NCBI RefSeq assembly: GCF_900116665.1
Contig: NZ_FPBK01000012.1
Coordinates: 1 to 64,000 of the forward strand
Length of the DNA: 64,000 nt
DNA from: Pustulibacterium marinum
Lineage (GTDB): Bacteria > Bacteroidota > Bacteroidia > Flavobacteriales > Flavobacteriaceae
Direction: 5' to 3'
Made by a program: the position numbers and the translations under genes. Of the stretch, positions 42,894-52,919 are shown in pieces. How positions within the stretch are numbered: position 1 is the stretch's first letter; the number at the start of each line of letters is the position of its first letter. The notes beneath the pieces are model-generated. The model was given only the letters and a program-made list of their open reading frames with translations, made no database searches and was not told the origin of the DNA.

Positions 42894-45290
42894 TTATTTT
42901 ATCCATTCTATTTTGAAGGATGTTTGACCTTCTAATGGATTATTGTTCAATTCAAATTTGTTTCCTTTTTTGCTTACTTCTATAGTTTGAAGCGCTTCGC
43001 CGTTTGGTAAATACACAATTCCGCTAGCTGTATTTGTAGCTTCATCTGCATACACTTTCAAGGTTAATTTACTCCAATCCATGTCTTTTGTAGTTTGTGC
43101 CAATTTAATATGTGGTAGTACTGTTCCACTTTTCACCAAAGCAATGATCGGAATATCACCAGCTTTGATTTTGTGCCAACCTGCTTGGTATACTTTCTTG
43201 GTTTGATAATCTATCCAAGTTCCTTCTGGAAGGTATACATCACGCTCGGTTTCTTCTTCGAAAAGTGGAGCTACTAACATGCTGCTTCCAAATAAATATT
43301 CGTTGTCTACCAACCAAGATCCTGCATCATCTGGATATTCTACAAAAAGAGCACGCATCATAGGTAAACCTTTTTCAGAACTTTCTTTGGCTTGCGCGTA
43401 GATGTATGGCATTAATTCGTAACGCATATTATCTGCTTTGCGGAAACCTTCTAAAAAGTCTTTGCTGTATTCCCATGGCTCTGTTGGTGGTTCTCCGTGG
43501 CTACGTACGTGTGATGTTAACATGCCAAACGGTGTCCATCTTCTGTACAAAGCTTCTGGAGATTTGGTAACAAATCCACCTACATCATGACTCCAAAAAC
43601 TGAAACCACTCAACCCAAGTGATAACCCTGCGCGCAGCGTAGCAGACATTGCAGTGTTGGTTGTAGCCGCATCGCCACCCCAATGAAGTGGATAGCGTTG
43701 ACTACCAGCCCAAGTACTTCTAGCCCAAATAAGCGTATATCCTTTTTCTTTTTTAGTAATATCGGCAACCGCTTTGTTGTAACGTAGCGGATATAAATTG
43801 TGCTCGTAAAAGCCAGTTCTGCCATTGCTGTAAATGCCGCTAACAGGTGCTGCTTCTCCAAAATCAACTTTGAAAACACTCACACCTTGATCAAATAAAT
43901 GTTTCAATTTTCCTTGATACCAATCAACAGTTTCAGGATTTGAAAAGTCTAACACCGCATCTTCGTACGGAATGTTTCCTTTTCTGTCTTTTACTGCATA
44001 ACCATTTTCAACAATTTCATTAAACAAGGTGTTTTTTGGTGTGAAGTAAGGTAGTTGCCATAAACATACATGGAAACCATCGTCTTTCATGTCTGAAAGC
44101 ATGTCTACAGGATCATTGAAACGTTCGGAAGCAAACTCGTAATTGTTTCTCCAATCCACATCAAACCAACCGGTATCAAAGTGAATTACATCACTTGGAA
44201 TTTTATATTTGCGAAGGTTTTTAGCAATAGCTCTTCCTTCATCTTCAGAAAAATAGGTGATTCTACTCATCCAAAAACCGAACGACCAAAGTGGTGGCAT
44301 GGCTGCTTTTCCGGTTAAATCGGTATACTCGTCTAAAATATCTTTTGGTTCACCAAGGAAGAAGAACAAATCGGCAACATCATCACCAATCATCATTTTG
44401 TTGGCACCACTAAAATATTTACCAAAATCTACAGTGATAGGAGTAGAGGTGTGCATGAAAACGCCATATCCGCGGCTACTCATGTAAAATGGAATAGGCT
44501 TGTACATGGTTTCGTTTTGCACGCCATTAGCATCGTCGGTGTACAGAACTACTTTTTGTCCGCGCTTATTGAATTGCGTAAACGATTCTCCACAACCAAA
44601 GATTTTTTCATCCGGTTGCAAGCTCATTACAGCCGCATAACTTCTGCTGTAATCTTCGTTTCTTCTTACGTATGAAAATGGTAAAACAGGCGTATAGGTA
44701 TTTTGCACATCGCTATTGTGTAAAGTACTAGTTAGCAATTTTCCTTTTTCATCATAAATATTGATGTGCCATGGTTTGCTAATGATTTCCACTTTTCCAT
44801 GATCACTTGTATACGTGTATCCTTCAGCAGTTTTTTGAGATTTCCATAACTCTGGATGGTTTGGAGCCACGCCGTCTACCAACATTAAAGATTCCTCTGG
44901 TTGATGGAATTGCGGACCCGATTCCATTTTGATGCGAACCGTTCTATCTGATACAAACTGAATTTGAAAAGGCAATTCTGGCGAAACAGCATATTCTGTA
45001 GCAGGAAATTCGTTGGCTGGAATAGAATCTGGTTTCATCAACATATTGTTGAATGCCTGACGCGTTTTGTACTCGTAACGCTTATATTTTACAGTTCCTT
45101 TTCCTGTGGAAGGATCGAAAGAAGTCAATTCATCTGCAAAATAAAAGGTGTTTTGGTAGTTCTCAAAATCTTTACTCACATCAATCGGCTCGTTGAGCGT
45201 TTGGCCATTCTGAATCTGTGCATTTACAGACCCAATTCCGGCCAAGCCCATAAAGGCGAGTGAAATTTGAAGTAGGGTTATTCTTTTCAT
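42894..45290 (-). CDS. GH31 alpha-xylosidase
   Basis: 798 residues with a signal peptide (about 1-24, ending VNAQ). The N-terminal sandwich domain is followed by the catalytic barrel with IPSDVIHFDTGWF, nucleophile Asp476 in SVFKVDFGEAAP, RSTWAGSQRYPLHWGGDAAT (acid Asp540) and LSGFSFWSHDVGGF. C-terminal sandwich domains follow. The KxDFGE form of the nucleophile motif is characteristic of YicI-like alpha-xylosidases, as opposed to alpha-glucosidases. The enzyme should cut the alpha-1,6-xylose side chains of xyloglucan oligosaccharides. It is 17 bp after GH39. Confidence 0.93.
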   Translation of the reverse strand: MKRITLLQISLAFMGLAGIGSVNAQIQNGQTLNEPIDVSKDFENYQNTFYFADELTSFDPSTGKGTVKYKRYEYKTRQAFNNMLMKPDSIPANEFPATEYAVSPELPFQIQFVSDRTVRIKMESGPQFHQPEESLMLVDGVAPNHPELWKSQKTAEGYTYTSDHGKVEIISKPWHINIYDEKGKLLTSTLHNSDVQNTYTPVLPFSYVRRNEDYSRSYAAVMSLQPDEKIFGCGESFTQFNKRGQKVVLYTDDANGVQNETMYKPIPFYMSSRGYGVFMHTSTPITVDFGKYFSGANKMMIGDDVADLFFFLGEPKDILDEYTDLTGKAAMPPLWSFGFWMSRITYFSEDEGRAIAKNLRKYKIPSDVIHFDTGWFDVDWRNNYEFASERFNDPVDMLSDMKDDGFHVCLWQLPYFTPKNTLFNEIVENGYAVKDRKGNIPYEDAVLDFSNPETVDWYQGKLKHLFDQGVSVFKVDFGEAAPVSGIYSNGRTGFYEHNLYPLRYNKAVADITKKEKGYTLIWARSTWAGSQRYPLHWGGDAATTNTAMSATLRAGLSLGLSGFSFWSHDVGGFVTKSPEALYRRWTPFGMLTSHVRSHGEPPTEPWEYSKDFLEGFRKADNMRYELMPYIYAQAKESSEKGLPMMRALFVEYPDDAGSWLVDNEYLFGSSMLVAPLFEEETERDVYLPEGTWIDYQTKKVYQAGWHKIKAGDIPIIALVKSGTVLPHIKLAQTTKDMDWSKLTLKVYADEATNTASGIVYLPNGEALQTIEVSKKGNKFELNNNPLEGQTSFKIEWIK

Positions 45291-45307
45291 ATTGTTTGCT
45301 GTTTGTT

Positions 45308-46870
45308 TTATAGTTTGTTCAATGTTAGTAAGAACACATCGTTTTCGCGCATTGGAATTTCTACCGTATGTTTTCCACGTTTTTTGATGGTGATTTTTTC
45401 AACCTTTTCCGGTGCTCCGTTACTAATTTCTTTTAGTTCAGAAACCTGACTTCTAGTTAATTGATCAGGTGCTCCCATTTCAATGTAACGCGTGTAAGGA
45501 TCGTTTTTCTGAAAACCAACCTGATATGTTTTTACTTCATAGGTTCCTTCTGGAAGGTGTTTCAAATCAACCGTCACAGTTCCTTTGGCTTTTGCTGGTA
45601 ATTTTTGCGAATAATAGGTTTGATTCAATTCGGTATCTTTTGGAAGCGTATACGTGAAATCCCAAAACAACACTTGTACATTTCCGGAAGCATCTATAGT
45701 AGCGAACGATTCAGCATCTTCATTGCTTAATTCTGTTGTTCCTAATCCGTTCAAAAACTCATAAGCATAATAAGCCGATTTTTTGATGCCTTGCGTGTTC
45801 ATTAAACCAAAACCACCATGAAAAGGAGTAAATCTTGGTCCGGCTTCTTCAAAAATATCAGTGAAAACCCAATACGACATGGAGTTGGCAGCCGGGCCAA
45901 TTTGCTTGATCTTTTGAAGAATATAGGCTGCTTGGTGGTAACTATCATGAATAGGATCTGCAGGAGTGTACGAAGAACTCCATTCGGTGTAGTGCAATTC
46001 TAAGTTTTGTTTAGAAAGGCTGTCCATCTTTTTACGAACGTTGATCACTTCACCACTAACGCTCATTTCATCCTCATTTAACACGGTTCCAGAGGTTCCA
46101 AACTCATCTAAGAAACCTTGTTTTACACCATAGGAATGCGTAGAAATATAATCGATAGGAACGTTTTTTTCATTGGTATATGCAATAGTTTCTTCAACCC
46201 AACCATTACCGGCAGTTGCTGGTCCACCAATTTTGTATTCAGGATTTACGCTCTTTACGGCTTCGGCAGTGTATTTGTAAAGTTTGAAATATTCTTCTTG
46301 TGTTCCAGCCCAAAATCCGTCTAAATTTGGTTCGTTCCACACTTCAAAATACCAGGTTTTTACTTCTTCAACCCCGTAACGTTCTGTCCAGTGATTTACC
46401 ATGTCTGTCACCAACGCTTTCCATTTTTCATAATCGTTCGGTGGCGTGATGTTTCCTTTCCACCAGAAAATAGTTTTATCGCCACTGGCTAAATAATTAG
46501 GCATAAAACTGATCTCAACAAAAGGTTTCATTCCAATTTCCAGAATGTAGTCATACAACACATCGATGTATTGATAATTGTATTGTGGATTTCCTTTTTC
46601 GTCTAATTTATACACGCCCATATCATCGGTTAACAAGCCATGCATTCTTATGTATTTAAAGTCACAATCTTTTTTAACTTCGGAGAGTTGCTGTTGCCAA
46701 TCGGCACGTAAACCTTCGTTGGCTCTTCCGGCACCAATACACTCTTTGAACATGGTGTTCAACGGACCTTCAGTTTTGTTATAATCTAACGAAATAGTGC
46801 GTTGCTGTGCTTGAACTAAAAAAGTAAGACAGCCTAAAATAGAAGCGAGTATGTGATTGTTTTTTTTCAT
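45308..46870 (-). CDS. GH39 glycosidase (beta-xylosidase-like)
   Basis: 520 residues with a signal peptide (about 1-21, ending VQAQ). The barrel contains FKYIRMHGLLTDDMGVY, YFEVWNEPNLDGFW (acid/base Glu180) and ELHYTEWSSSY (nucleophile Glu296), with SYWVFTDIFEEAGP after it. A C-terminal beta-sandwich (about 400-520) completes the family architecture. GH39 includes beta-xylosidases and alpha-iduronidases; the bacterial pattern here fits beta-xylosidase. GH39 is not a standard member of known xyloglucan loci. The upstream GH2 gene is 11 bp away. Confidence 0.88.
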   Translation of the reverse strand: MKKNNHILASILGCLTFLVQAQQRTISLDYNKTEGPLNTMFKECIGAGRANEGLRADWQQQLSEVKKDCDFKYIRMHGLLTDDMGVYKLDEKGNPQYNYQYIDVLYDYILEIGMKPFVEISFMPNYLASGDKTIFWWKGNITPPNDYEKWKALVTDMVNHWTERYGVEEVKTWYFEVWNEPNLDGFWAGTQEEYFKLYKYTAEAVKSVNPEYKIGGPATAGNGWVEETIAYTNEKNVPIDYISTHSYGVKQGFLDEFGTSGTVLNEDEMSVSGEVINVRKKMDSLSKQNLELHYTEWSSSYTPADPIHDSYHQAAYILQKIKQIGPAANSMSYWVFTDIFEEAGPRFTPFHGGFGLMNTQGIKKSAYYAYEFLNGLGTTELSNEDAESFATIDASGNVQVLFWDFTYTLPKDTELNQTYYSQKLPAKAKGTVTVDLKHLPEGTYEVKTYQVGFQKNDPYTRYIEMGAPDQLTRSQVSELKEISNGAPEKVEKITIKKRGKHTVEIPMRENDVFLLTLNKL

Positions 46871-46881
46871 ACTGTTTGCTG

Positions 46882-49362
46882 TTATTTCGTTGTTATAGAA
46901 ATGGTATTTGTTGCTAAGCCATCAGCGCTTGCTGTTAGTTGAATGGTTCCTGCTTTTTCTGTACTTTGTACAATCACCAAACATTTTCCGTTAAGCGCTT
47001 TATGAGAAGTGCCTTTGAATGATTCGTGATTGGTAGGATCTCCACTGGCAACGCCCACAATTTCTCCCGGACCTTCTACACTAAAGCTAATTTTATGGTT
47101 AGCTCTTGGCGCTATTGTGCCGTTTTTATCTGTAATATTTACTGTAATAAACGAAAGATCGGAACCGTCTGCAATGATATTTGTTCTGTCGGCAAGCAGT
47201 TCTAATTTTGCAGGTACATCGGCCGTTTTTATTTCGGTTTCTTTGACAATGTTTTCATCTTTTCTAGACACTGCTTTAAGTGTTCCGGCTTTAAAAGGGA
47301 AGCGCCACATTACGTGTAAATCATCACCTTTTTTGCTTTTCACACCCATGGATTTTCCATTCAGAAATAACTCAACTTCGTCTGCATGGTTGTAATACGC
47401 CCACACATCTACCGTTTGACCTTCTTCCCAATTCCAATGTGGTAATAAATACAGTACATCTTTATCTGTCCATTCACTTTGATACATATAATAAACATTT
47501 TTTGGAAAACCAGCCAAGTCTACAATTCCGAAATACGAACTTCTCGATGGCCATTCGTACGGAGTAGGTTCACCAATGTAATCGAAACCTGTCCAGACGA
47601 ACATTCCTGATAAGAAATCATGTTTTTTGATGACTTTCCAGGTAGTTTCATGCAACGAACCCCAAGGCGTTCTCACTTGGTCGAAAGCAGAAACGGTGTT
47701 GTCATCGTTTCCGTCTGTGAATTTGATATCCCAACGAACCGGCCAAATTTTGGTAGTATCCGAAGGAAATTCGTAATATCCTCTGGTTTGCAAGCCAGAA
47801 GTAGTTTCGGTAGCAATGAAAGGCGTATTAGGGAAATTCACCTGATGTTTAGGATAAGTTTGATGCGCATAGTTATAACCGATGATATCTAAAGCGCCAG
47901 AACCAGCTAGTGCGTTTGGTTTATCAGCTGTATTTTCGAATTGAACAGTTACACTTTCGTCGGTTACGTGAACTGGTGGATTCATCGCAGCTGTTACGTA
48001 GCGTGTAGTATCTAGATTTTTAACAATTTTTGAAAGTTCACGACCAATTTCGGCACCGCGCTCGCTCCATTGTTCCGGGATTTCATTACCAATACTCCAC
48101 ATGAATACACTTGGATGATTTCGATCTCTAAGAATTAAATCTTCTAAATCTCTTTTGTGCCAAGCTTCCCAAAAGTTGGCATAATCATAGGTGGTTTTCT
48201 TTTGTTCCCACATGTCATAGGCTTCGTCCATGACAATGAATCCCATAGAATCACACAGATCTAATAATTCTGGAGCAGGAGGGTTGTGAGAAGTTCTGAT
48301 ACCATTCACACCCATATCTTTCATAATTTGTAATTGACGCTCTAGCGCTCGTGTATTTATAGCGGTACCAAGTGGACCTAAATCGTGGTGTAAACACACA
48401 CCTTTGATTTTTACTTGTTCGCCGTTTAGAATGAATCCTTTTTCAAGATCAAATGTGAAATTTCTGATTCCGAAAGGGGTTTTATATTCGTCAACCAAGT
48501 TTCCATCTGCATAGATTTCTGTAATTGCCGTATACATTTCAGGATGCTCTGGAGACCATAACGAAGGATTTTCTATAGTTCCTTCCGTACTGATTTTCAA
48601 ATGTTCATTACCAGAAATGGATTTTTTAATTTCAGAAAATGATACTATTTCTGAGTTATCTTTATAGATGGTTGTTTTGGTTGTAATGTCTTTTTTATCA
48701 GGATAATTATTTGCAATGGTTACTTGCAGATTTACGCTTGCCGATTCTTTATTTACCATTGGCGTGGTAATAAAAGTTCCCCAATGTGCTACGTGTATTT
48801 TATTTGTAGTTTTTAACCAAACATTTCGGTAGATTCCACTTCCGGAATACCAGCGAGAGTTGGGTTGATTGCTGTTGTCTACTTTTACCAGAATTTCGTT
48901 TTTCTGATCTCCGTAGTTGAGGTAGGGAGTAAGGTTGTATTCAAAACTACTATAGCCATTTGGTCTCTTGCCCAAATAATTGCCGTTTATCCAAACTTCA
49001 CTATTCTCATACACACCATCAAAAGCTATAGAAGTAAGTTTGGTACTATCATCTACCGTAAATGTTTTTTTGTACCACGCTAAACCACCACGCAACGCTC
49101 CACCACCAAATCCGGTAGGGCTATTGATATCAAAAGGTTGTTCAATACTATAGTCGTGTGGGAGATTCAAGTTTCTCCAAGTTGTACTATTGGAGATAGT
49201 ATCGTTATCGGTACTATCGTTCAAATGAAATTGCCAGTTGTTGTTGAAACTAACTTTTCTTTCTTGAAGCAGTTTTACTTCTTTACCAGAATTGCACGCT
49301 GATAAAGAAATAAAAATTACTAAAAAGGTAATTGGTTTTATGAGTGATTTTAGGCTATTCAT
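46882..49362 (-). CDS. GH2 beta-galactosidase (lipoprotein)
   Basis: 826 residues with lipobox SAC (Cys23). The jelly-roll domain has WRNLNLPHDYSIEQPFD, GGGALRGGLAWYKKTF and WYSGSGIYRNVWL. The immunoglobulin domain is followed by the barrel with GVCLHHDLGPLG and TSHNPPAPELLDLCDSMGF. The acid/base is Glu427 in MWSIGNEIPEQ and the nucleophile Glu519 in FIATETTSG. Two more sandwich domains (about 640-826) follow. The expected role is removal of galactose from xyloglucan side chains. A hairpin lies in the gap before it. Confidence 0.9.
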   Translation of the reverse strand: MNSLKSLIKPITFLVIFISLSACNSGKEVKLLQERKVSFNNNWQFHLNDSTDNDTISNSTTWRNLNLPHDYSIEQPFDINSPTGFGGGALRGGLAWYKKTFTVDDSTKLTSIAFDGVYENSEVWINGNYLGKRPNGYSSFEYNLTPYLNYGDQKNEILVKVDNSNQPNSRWYSGSGIYRNVWLKTTNKIHVAHWGTFITTPMVNKESASVNLQVTIANNYPDKKDITTKTTIYKDNSEIVSFSEIKKSISGNEHLKISTEGTIENPSLWSPEHPEMYTAITEIYADGNLVDEYKTPFGIRNFTFDLEKGFILNGEQVKIKGVCLHHDLGPLGTAINTRALERQLQIMKDMGVNGIRTSHNPPAPELLDLCDSMGFIVMDEAYDMWEQKKTTYDYANFWEAWHKRDLEDLILRDRNHPSVFMWSIGNEIPEQWSERGAEIGRELSKIVKNLDTTRYVTAAMNPPVHVTDESVTVQFENTADKPNALAGSGALDIIGYNYAHQTYPKHQVNFPNTPFIATETTSGLQTRGYYEFPSDTTKIWPVRWDIKFTDGNDDNTVSAFDQVRTPWGSLHETTWKVIKKHDFLSGMFVWTGFDYIGEPTPYEWPSRSSYFGIVDLAGFPKNVYYMYQSEWTDKDVLYLLPHWNWEEGQTVDVWAYYNHADEVELFLNGKSMGVKSKKGDDLHVMWRFPFKAGTLKAVSRKDENIVKETEIKTADVPAKLELLADRTNIIADGSDLSFITVNITDKNGTIAPRANHKISFSVEGPGEIVGVASGDPTNHESFKGTSHKALNGKCLVIVQSTEKAGTIQLTASADGLATNTISITTK

Positions 49363-49382
49363 TTGCTTTATGAATGTTAATA

Positions 49383-49418
49383 AGCAATGGCAATAGGTAA
49401 AAAACTATTGCCATTGCT
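49383..49418 (-). other. Intercistronic hairpin (SGBP-GH2)
   Basis: A perfect 14-bp stem (49383-49396 with 49405-49418, 8-nt loop) lies between the binding-protein gene and GH2. Only a weak T-rich stretch follows on the minus strand, so partial termination or 3'-end protection of the susCD transcript is likely. Confidence 0.7.
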
Positions 49419-49429
49419 GTTTTATTTAA

Positions 49430-51286
49430 TTAGTTAATTATGATAGAATCTACAGTTGCTGTAACTGTTGAAAGGTCTGTAATGTCTGCAGCTAAACCTA
49501 CAATATCAACTACAAATACTACACAACCGTCTGCACTTGATCCTGGAGTATAGCTTACAGTATACGTTCCGTCACCGGTTACAGAAATAGCATCTCCATT
49601 TCCTTGCGGACTCCAATCTGAATCTGCATAATAGATAGAAGTGCTATAGTCTCCGGTTACGCCAGTTCCACTAATGGTAAATGTAACTTCTACAGTGTTA
49701 TCAAAAACAAAGTCACTAGTATTCACTGGAGGAGTGGTAGCAGTAGTACCATATTCGTTATAGATTTCGATACGGAAATTTCCATTTTCTTCGATATCTC
49801 CATAAGTAATTAATGCGTTGTCTACGTCTACTTCGGTATCTTCACCTTCTACAGGATCTCCGCCGCTACCGCCGCTGATTTCATTATTAATAACATAATG
49901 GTATGCTAACCATTGGTCACTTGAAGCATCATAGGTAGTACCGAACCAAAGTCCGAAACTCTCAAAATCATCTGGTACAGCTTTGATAACTGTAAAGGTA
50001 GCAGCTGTAGGCGTCATCCAACTGTCACTATTTCCTATCAACGTGCCATCATCACTTAATGTAATTTCATTGGTACTTTCATTGATGGTAAATGTTCCGG
50101 TAGTTTCAACTCCGTTTTCATTTTTCAGGTAATTTTGAGTACCTCCATATTGGTCAAAACGAATGTAAGATTCAGAAGCAATAGTTGCCCAAGCATCATT
50201 CCAACCCCAATCGTAAGAATCATTTGCAGAAGAAGTCCATCCGTTTCCGGCAGTGATCCAATCCACAGGGTTTCCACTTCCATCTAATTTCCAATATCTA
50301 CCGGCAGCTGCACCGCCTGTAAGAATATCTAATAACTCACCAGCTTCAAACGTAGGTTCAAAACCTTCATCTGGTTCCACAATTTCTTCTTCTGGAGTCC
50401 AGTTGTCACTATATTCTTGAGTAATGAAGTTATAGACAAGTAAAGCAGCACCTTCACATTCATCTTTTCTAAGAACAGCCAACTGCATAGTATCTTCAGT
50501 TAGAGAGAATATTTTGATATCTCCCCAATTTGCTACACAAGCATCTCTACCGCTATCATGTAAAATAGTAGCGTCTGTTGTAGAAAGTGTGTATTCATCT
50601 GGGTCTAAATAATAGGTTCCGGATTGTGAACCAAGAGCAGGAATAGTTAAATGTTCTACTTCTAAATATGGACCACCGTCTAAGCTGAATGTCATGCTAC
50701 CAAAGTCTGCAGCATCCATTAACCAAGTGTTTCCAGACCACTCTGGATTCCAGTTCCAACAGTCTTCACCATAACATCCATCTTCTCCACCTTCTAACCA
50801 ACCATTATCGGTTCCGTAGAAATAAAGTGGACCATCAAAATATTTAGAAACACCATCGGCATCTAGATCTAGTAACCAAGTTTTACTGTTACCAACACCA
50901 CCAGAGATGTTTTCCCAAAGTTCGTCTTCGATATAGTTGAAATTATCAGAAGTTACCGTGAGCGTAACAGGATCTGCTTCTACCAAACCACCATCTGTCA
51001 TTGCAGAGAATTGAATGGTATAATCACCTGCAAAAGCGTAGTGTATTGTATCTATAGCTCTGGTAGACCTACCTGTACCGTAATCCCAAACCGGGATGGT
51101 TTCTTCTGTATTGTTGATAAGAATAATGGTATTACCACCTTCGTCTATCGAATAATCTTGAATGATCTCAAAATCCAGATCAGATGCATCTAGTTTTGTA
51201 CCCAAGTCAAAATCTTTGTCTCCACAGGAAGTAGCTATTAAACTAATTCCTGCCAAAAGAAATGCGTATTTATATAACTTTTTCAT
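49430..51286 (-). CDS. Surface glycan-binding lipoprotein (SusE/SusF position)
   Basis: 618 residues with lipobox TSC (Cys21). The N-terminal part (about 40-115) resembles a PKD/Ig-type domain (IPVWDYGTGRSTR, TIQFSAMTDGG). The rest is rich in Trp, Asp and Gly, and two stretches with KTWLLDLDADG and RYWKLDGSGNP look like repeated carbohydrate-binding units. There is no catalytic motif. In PULs the gene right after susD encodes a surface glycan-binding protein, and this position, the anchor and the aromatic-rich sequence fit. I do not recognise a characterised close family; the polysaccharide bound is inferred from the locus. Confidence 0.7.
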   Translation of the reverse strand: MKKLYKYAFLLAGISLIATSCGDKDFDLGTKLDASDLDFEIIQDYSIDEGGNTIILINNTEETIPVWDYGTGRSTRAIDTIHYAFAGDYTIQFSAMTDGGLVEADPVTLTVTSDNFNYIEDELWENISGGVGNSKTWLLDLDADGVSKYFDGPLYFYGTDNGWLEGGEDGCYGEDCWNWNPEWSGNTWLMDAADFGSMTFSLDGGPYLEVEHLTIPALGSQSGTYYLDPDEYTLSTTDATILHDSGRDACVANWGDIKIFSLTEDTMQLAVLRKDECEGAALLVYNFITQEYSDNWTPEEEIVEPDEGFEPTFEAGELLDILTGGAAAGRYWKLDGSGNPVDWITAGNGWTSSANDSYDWGWNDAWATIASESYIRFDQYGGTQNYLKNENGVETTGTFTINESTNEITLSDDGTLIGNSDSWMTPTAATFTVIKAVPDDFESFGLWFGTTYDASSDQWLAYHYVINNEISGGSGGDPVEGEDTEVDVDNALITYGDIEENGNFRIEIYNEYGTTATTPPVNTSDFVFDNTVEVTFTISGTGVTGDYSTSIYYADSDWSPQGNGDAISVTGDGTYTVSYTPGSSADGCVVFVVDIVGLAADITDLSTVTATVDSIIIN

Positions 51287-51316
51287 TGTTCTTTACATTT
51301 ATAGTTTAGCTAAGTA

Positions 51317-52912
51317 TTACCAACCGTTGTTTTGTTCTAAAACACCGTCAGACAGCGTAATCTGTGTATTTGGAATTTGCTGTAAACCTTCGGTTTCCTG
51401 AATTTTAGAAGCCGATATCGTTTTGGTTACTTCCACACCACCGTTTAATAGAGTAGTACTGGTTGCAATAGTGTTTGCAGCTGTGCTCACACCTTGACGT
51501 AATAGATCCCAATAACGAACTCCTTCAAGAGCGAATTCTTTATGTCTTTCTTTCATAAGGTTTGTAGTATTCACAGGAATTTGCGTGTAACTATCACCCA
51601 TTGCACGTTCTCTAACCATATTGAAATAACTCTGAGCGTTACCACTACCAAGTTCAGCAGCCATTAACAATACATCGGAATAACGAATAACAAAATAATC
51701 TTGGAATTGACCAATCATAAAGTCATCACCACCCAAAATAACAGCAGCACTGTTAAGGTTTCCATCTTCATCATACGCCAACATTGGAGCATATTTCTTG
51801 TTGTAATAACCCGTATATTCTCTTTGTTTATCAATATTTGTAAATGGAATTTCCTCTTCATCTAAAGCGATTACAGAAGCTTCTTGTCTGCTATCGCCAT
51901 CATTATAAAGATCATATAGATCTGAGTTTACAGTAACTCCCCAACCATTTCCATAAGGATAATAGGAGAACTCACGCATACCAAACATAACCATCCAGTG
52001 GTTACCATCAGTATTTCCATCATAGTCACTAGTGTATGTGAATTTAACAGAGAAAACAACTTCTTCATTATCTTCACCAGCGTACGTATCTGGAGATGCT
52101 GCTGGCCATAATGTATTGAAATCGCTTACAAGGCCGTGACCACTATTGTCAATAACATCTTCAAGGTGTTGTAAAGCTTCTGACTGAGAAACTAAACCAA
52201 CCAAATCAGACTGTCCGTAATAGCCAGTGTAGTATAAATATACTCTTCCTAGCATAGATTTTGCTGCCCATTTTGTAATTCTACCATGCGTAGTTGAACT
52301 ATAAGTTACGTCTTCTAAGTTTTCCGCAGCAAATAAAAGATCTTGAGCTATTACTGTATATACTTCATCTGGTTCTGCTTGAGGTAAATTCTCTACAGAT
52401 GGTTCTGTAAGTAAAGGAACATTACCAAATAAACGTACCAAGTCAAAATACATATAAGCTCTTATAAACCTTGCTTCACTTTCGTAAATAGGGCGTAGCT
52501 CTTCACTCCCTGTCCAATCTATATTGTCTAAGTTTTGTAATAATGTATTACATCTAAAAATAGCAGCATAGTATTTTGTCCAAGTATCATCATAGATATC
52601 TACATAAGACGGAGCTCTTGTAGGGTCAAACTCATCAATGGCTTGATAGTTATAGGCATCTGAATTACCAACACCACCATAACAGTCATCTGATAAAATT
52701 TCTGAAGCCAATGCAAACGGTGTTCCCGAAGCACCTTCTGCAATCTGCATTCCGTCATAACAACCAACAAGGGCGTCATAAGCTTCACTTGGTGTTGTAT
52801 AGAAATTACTGCTGGTAAGCTCTGTCATTGGTTCGGTATCTAAGTAATCTTTAGAACAAGAACCTAATGAAAGCATTGCTACTGCTGCTGCGTATATTGT
52901 TATCTTTTTCAT
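51317..52912 (-). CDS. SusD-like outer-membrane lipoprotein
   Basis: 531 residues with lipobox LGSC (Cys19), then KDYLDTEP, the usual start of mature SusD proteins. The N-terminal TPR-type half has EARFIRAYMYFDLVRLFGNVPL, the RagB/SusD signature, and the C-terminal end has KEFALEGVRYWDLLRQG. SusD binds the polysaccharide at the cell surface and acts as a lid on SusC. It is 7 bp downstream of susC. Confidence 0.95.
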   Translation of the reverse strand: MKKITIYAAAVAMLSLGSCSKDYLDTEPMTELTSSNFYTTPSEAYDALVGCYDGMQIAEGASGTPFALASEILSDDCYGGVGNSDAYNYQAIDEFDPTRAPSYVDIYDDTWTKYYAAIFRCNTLLQNLDNIDWTGSEELRPIYESEARFIRAYMYFDLVRLFGNVPLLTEPSVENLPQAEPDEVYTVIAQDLLFAAENLEDVTYSSTTHGRITKWAAKSMLGRVYLYYTGYYGQSDLVGLVSQSEALQHLEDVIDNSGHGLVSDFNTLWPAASPDTYAGEDNEEVVFSVKFTYTSDYDGNTDGNHWMVMFGMREFSYYPYGNGWGVTVNSDLYDLYNDGDSRQEASVIALDEEEIPFTNIDKQREYTGYYNKKYAPMLAYDEDGNLNSAAVILGGDDFMIGQFQDYFVIRYSDVLLMAAELGSGNAQSYFNMVRERAMGDSYTQIPVNTTNLMKERHKEFALEGVRYWDLLRQGVSTAANTIATSTTLLNGGVEVTKTISASKIQETEGLQQIPNTQITLSDGVLEQNNGW

Positions 52913-52919
52913 CTTGCTT

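Noticed and set aside
47030-47395. Open frame of 121 codons antisense to the GH2 gene
   Set aside because: It lies fully inside a well-supported gene on the other strand and shows no motif; it is a shadow of the coding sequence.
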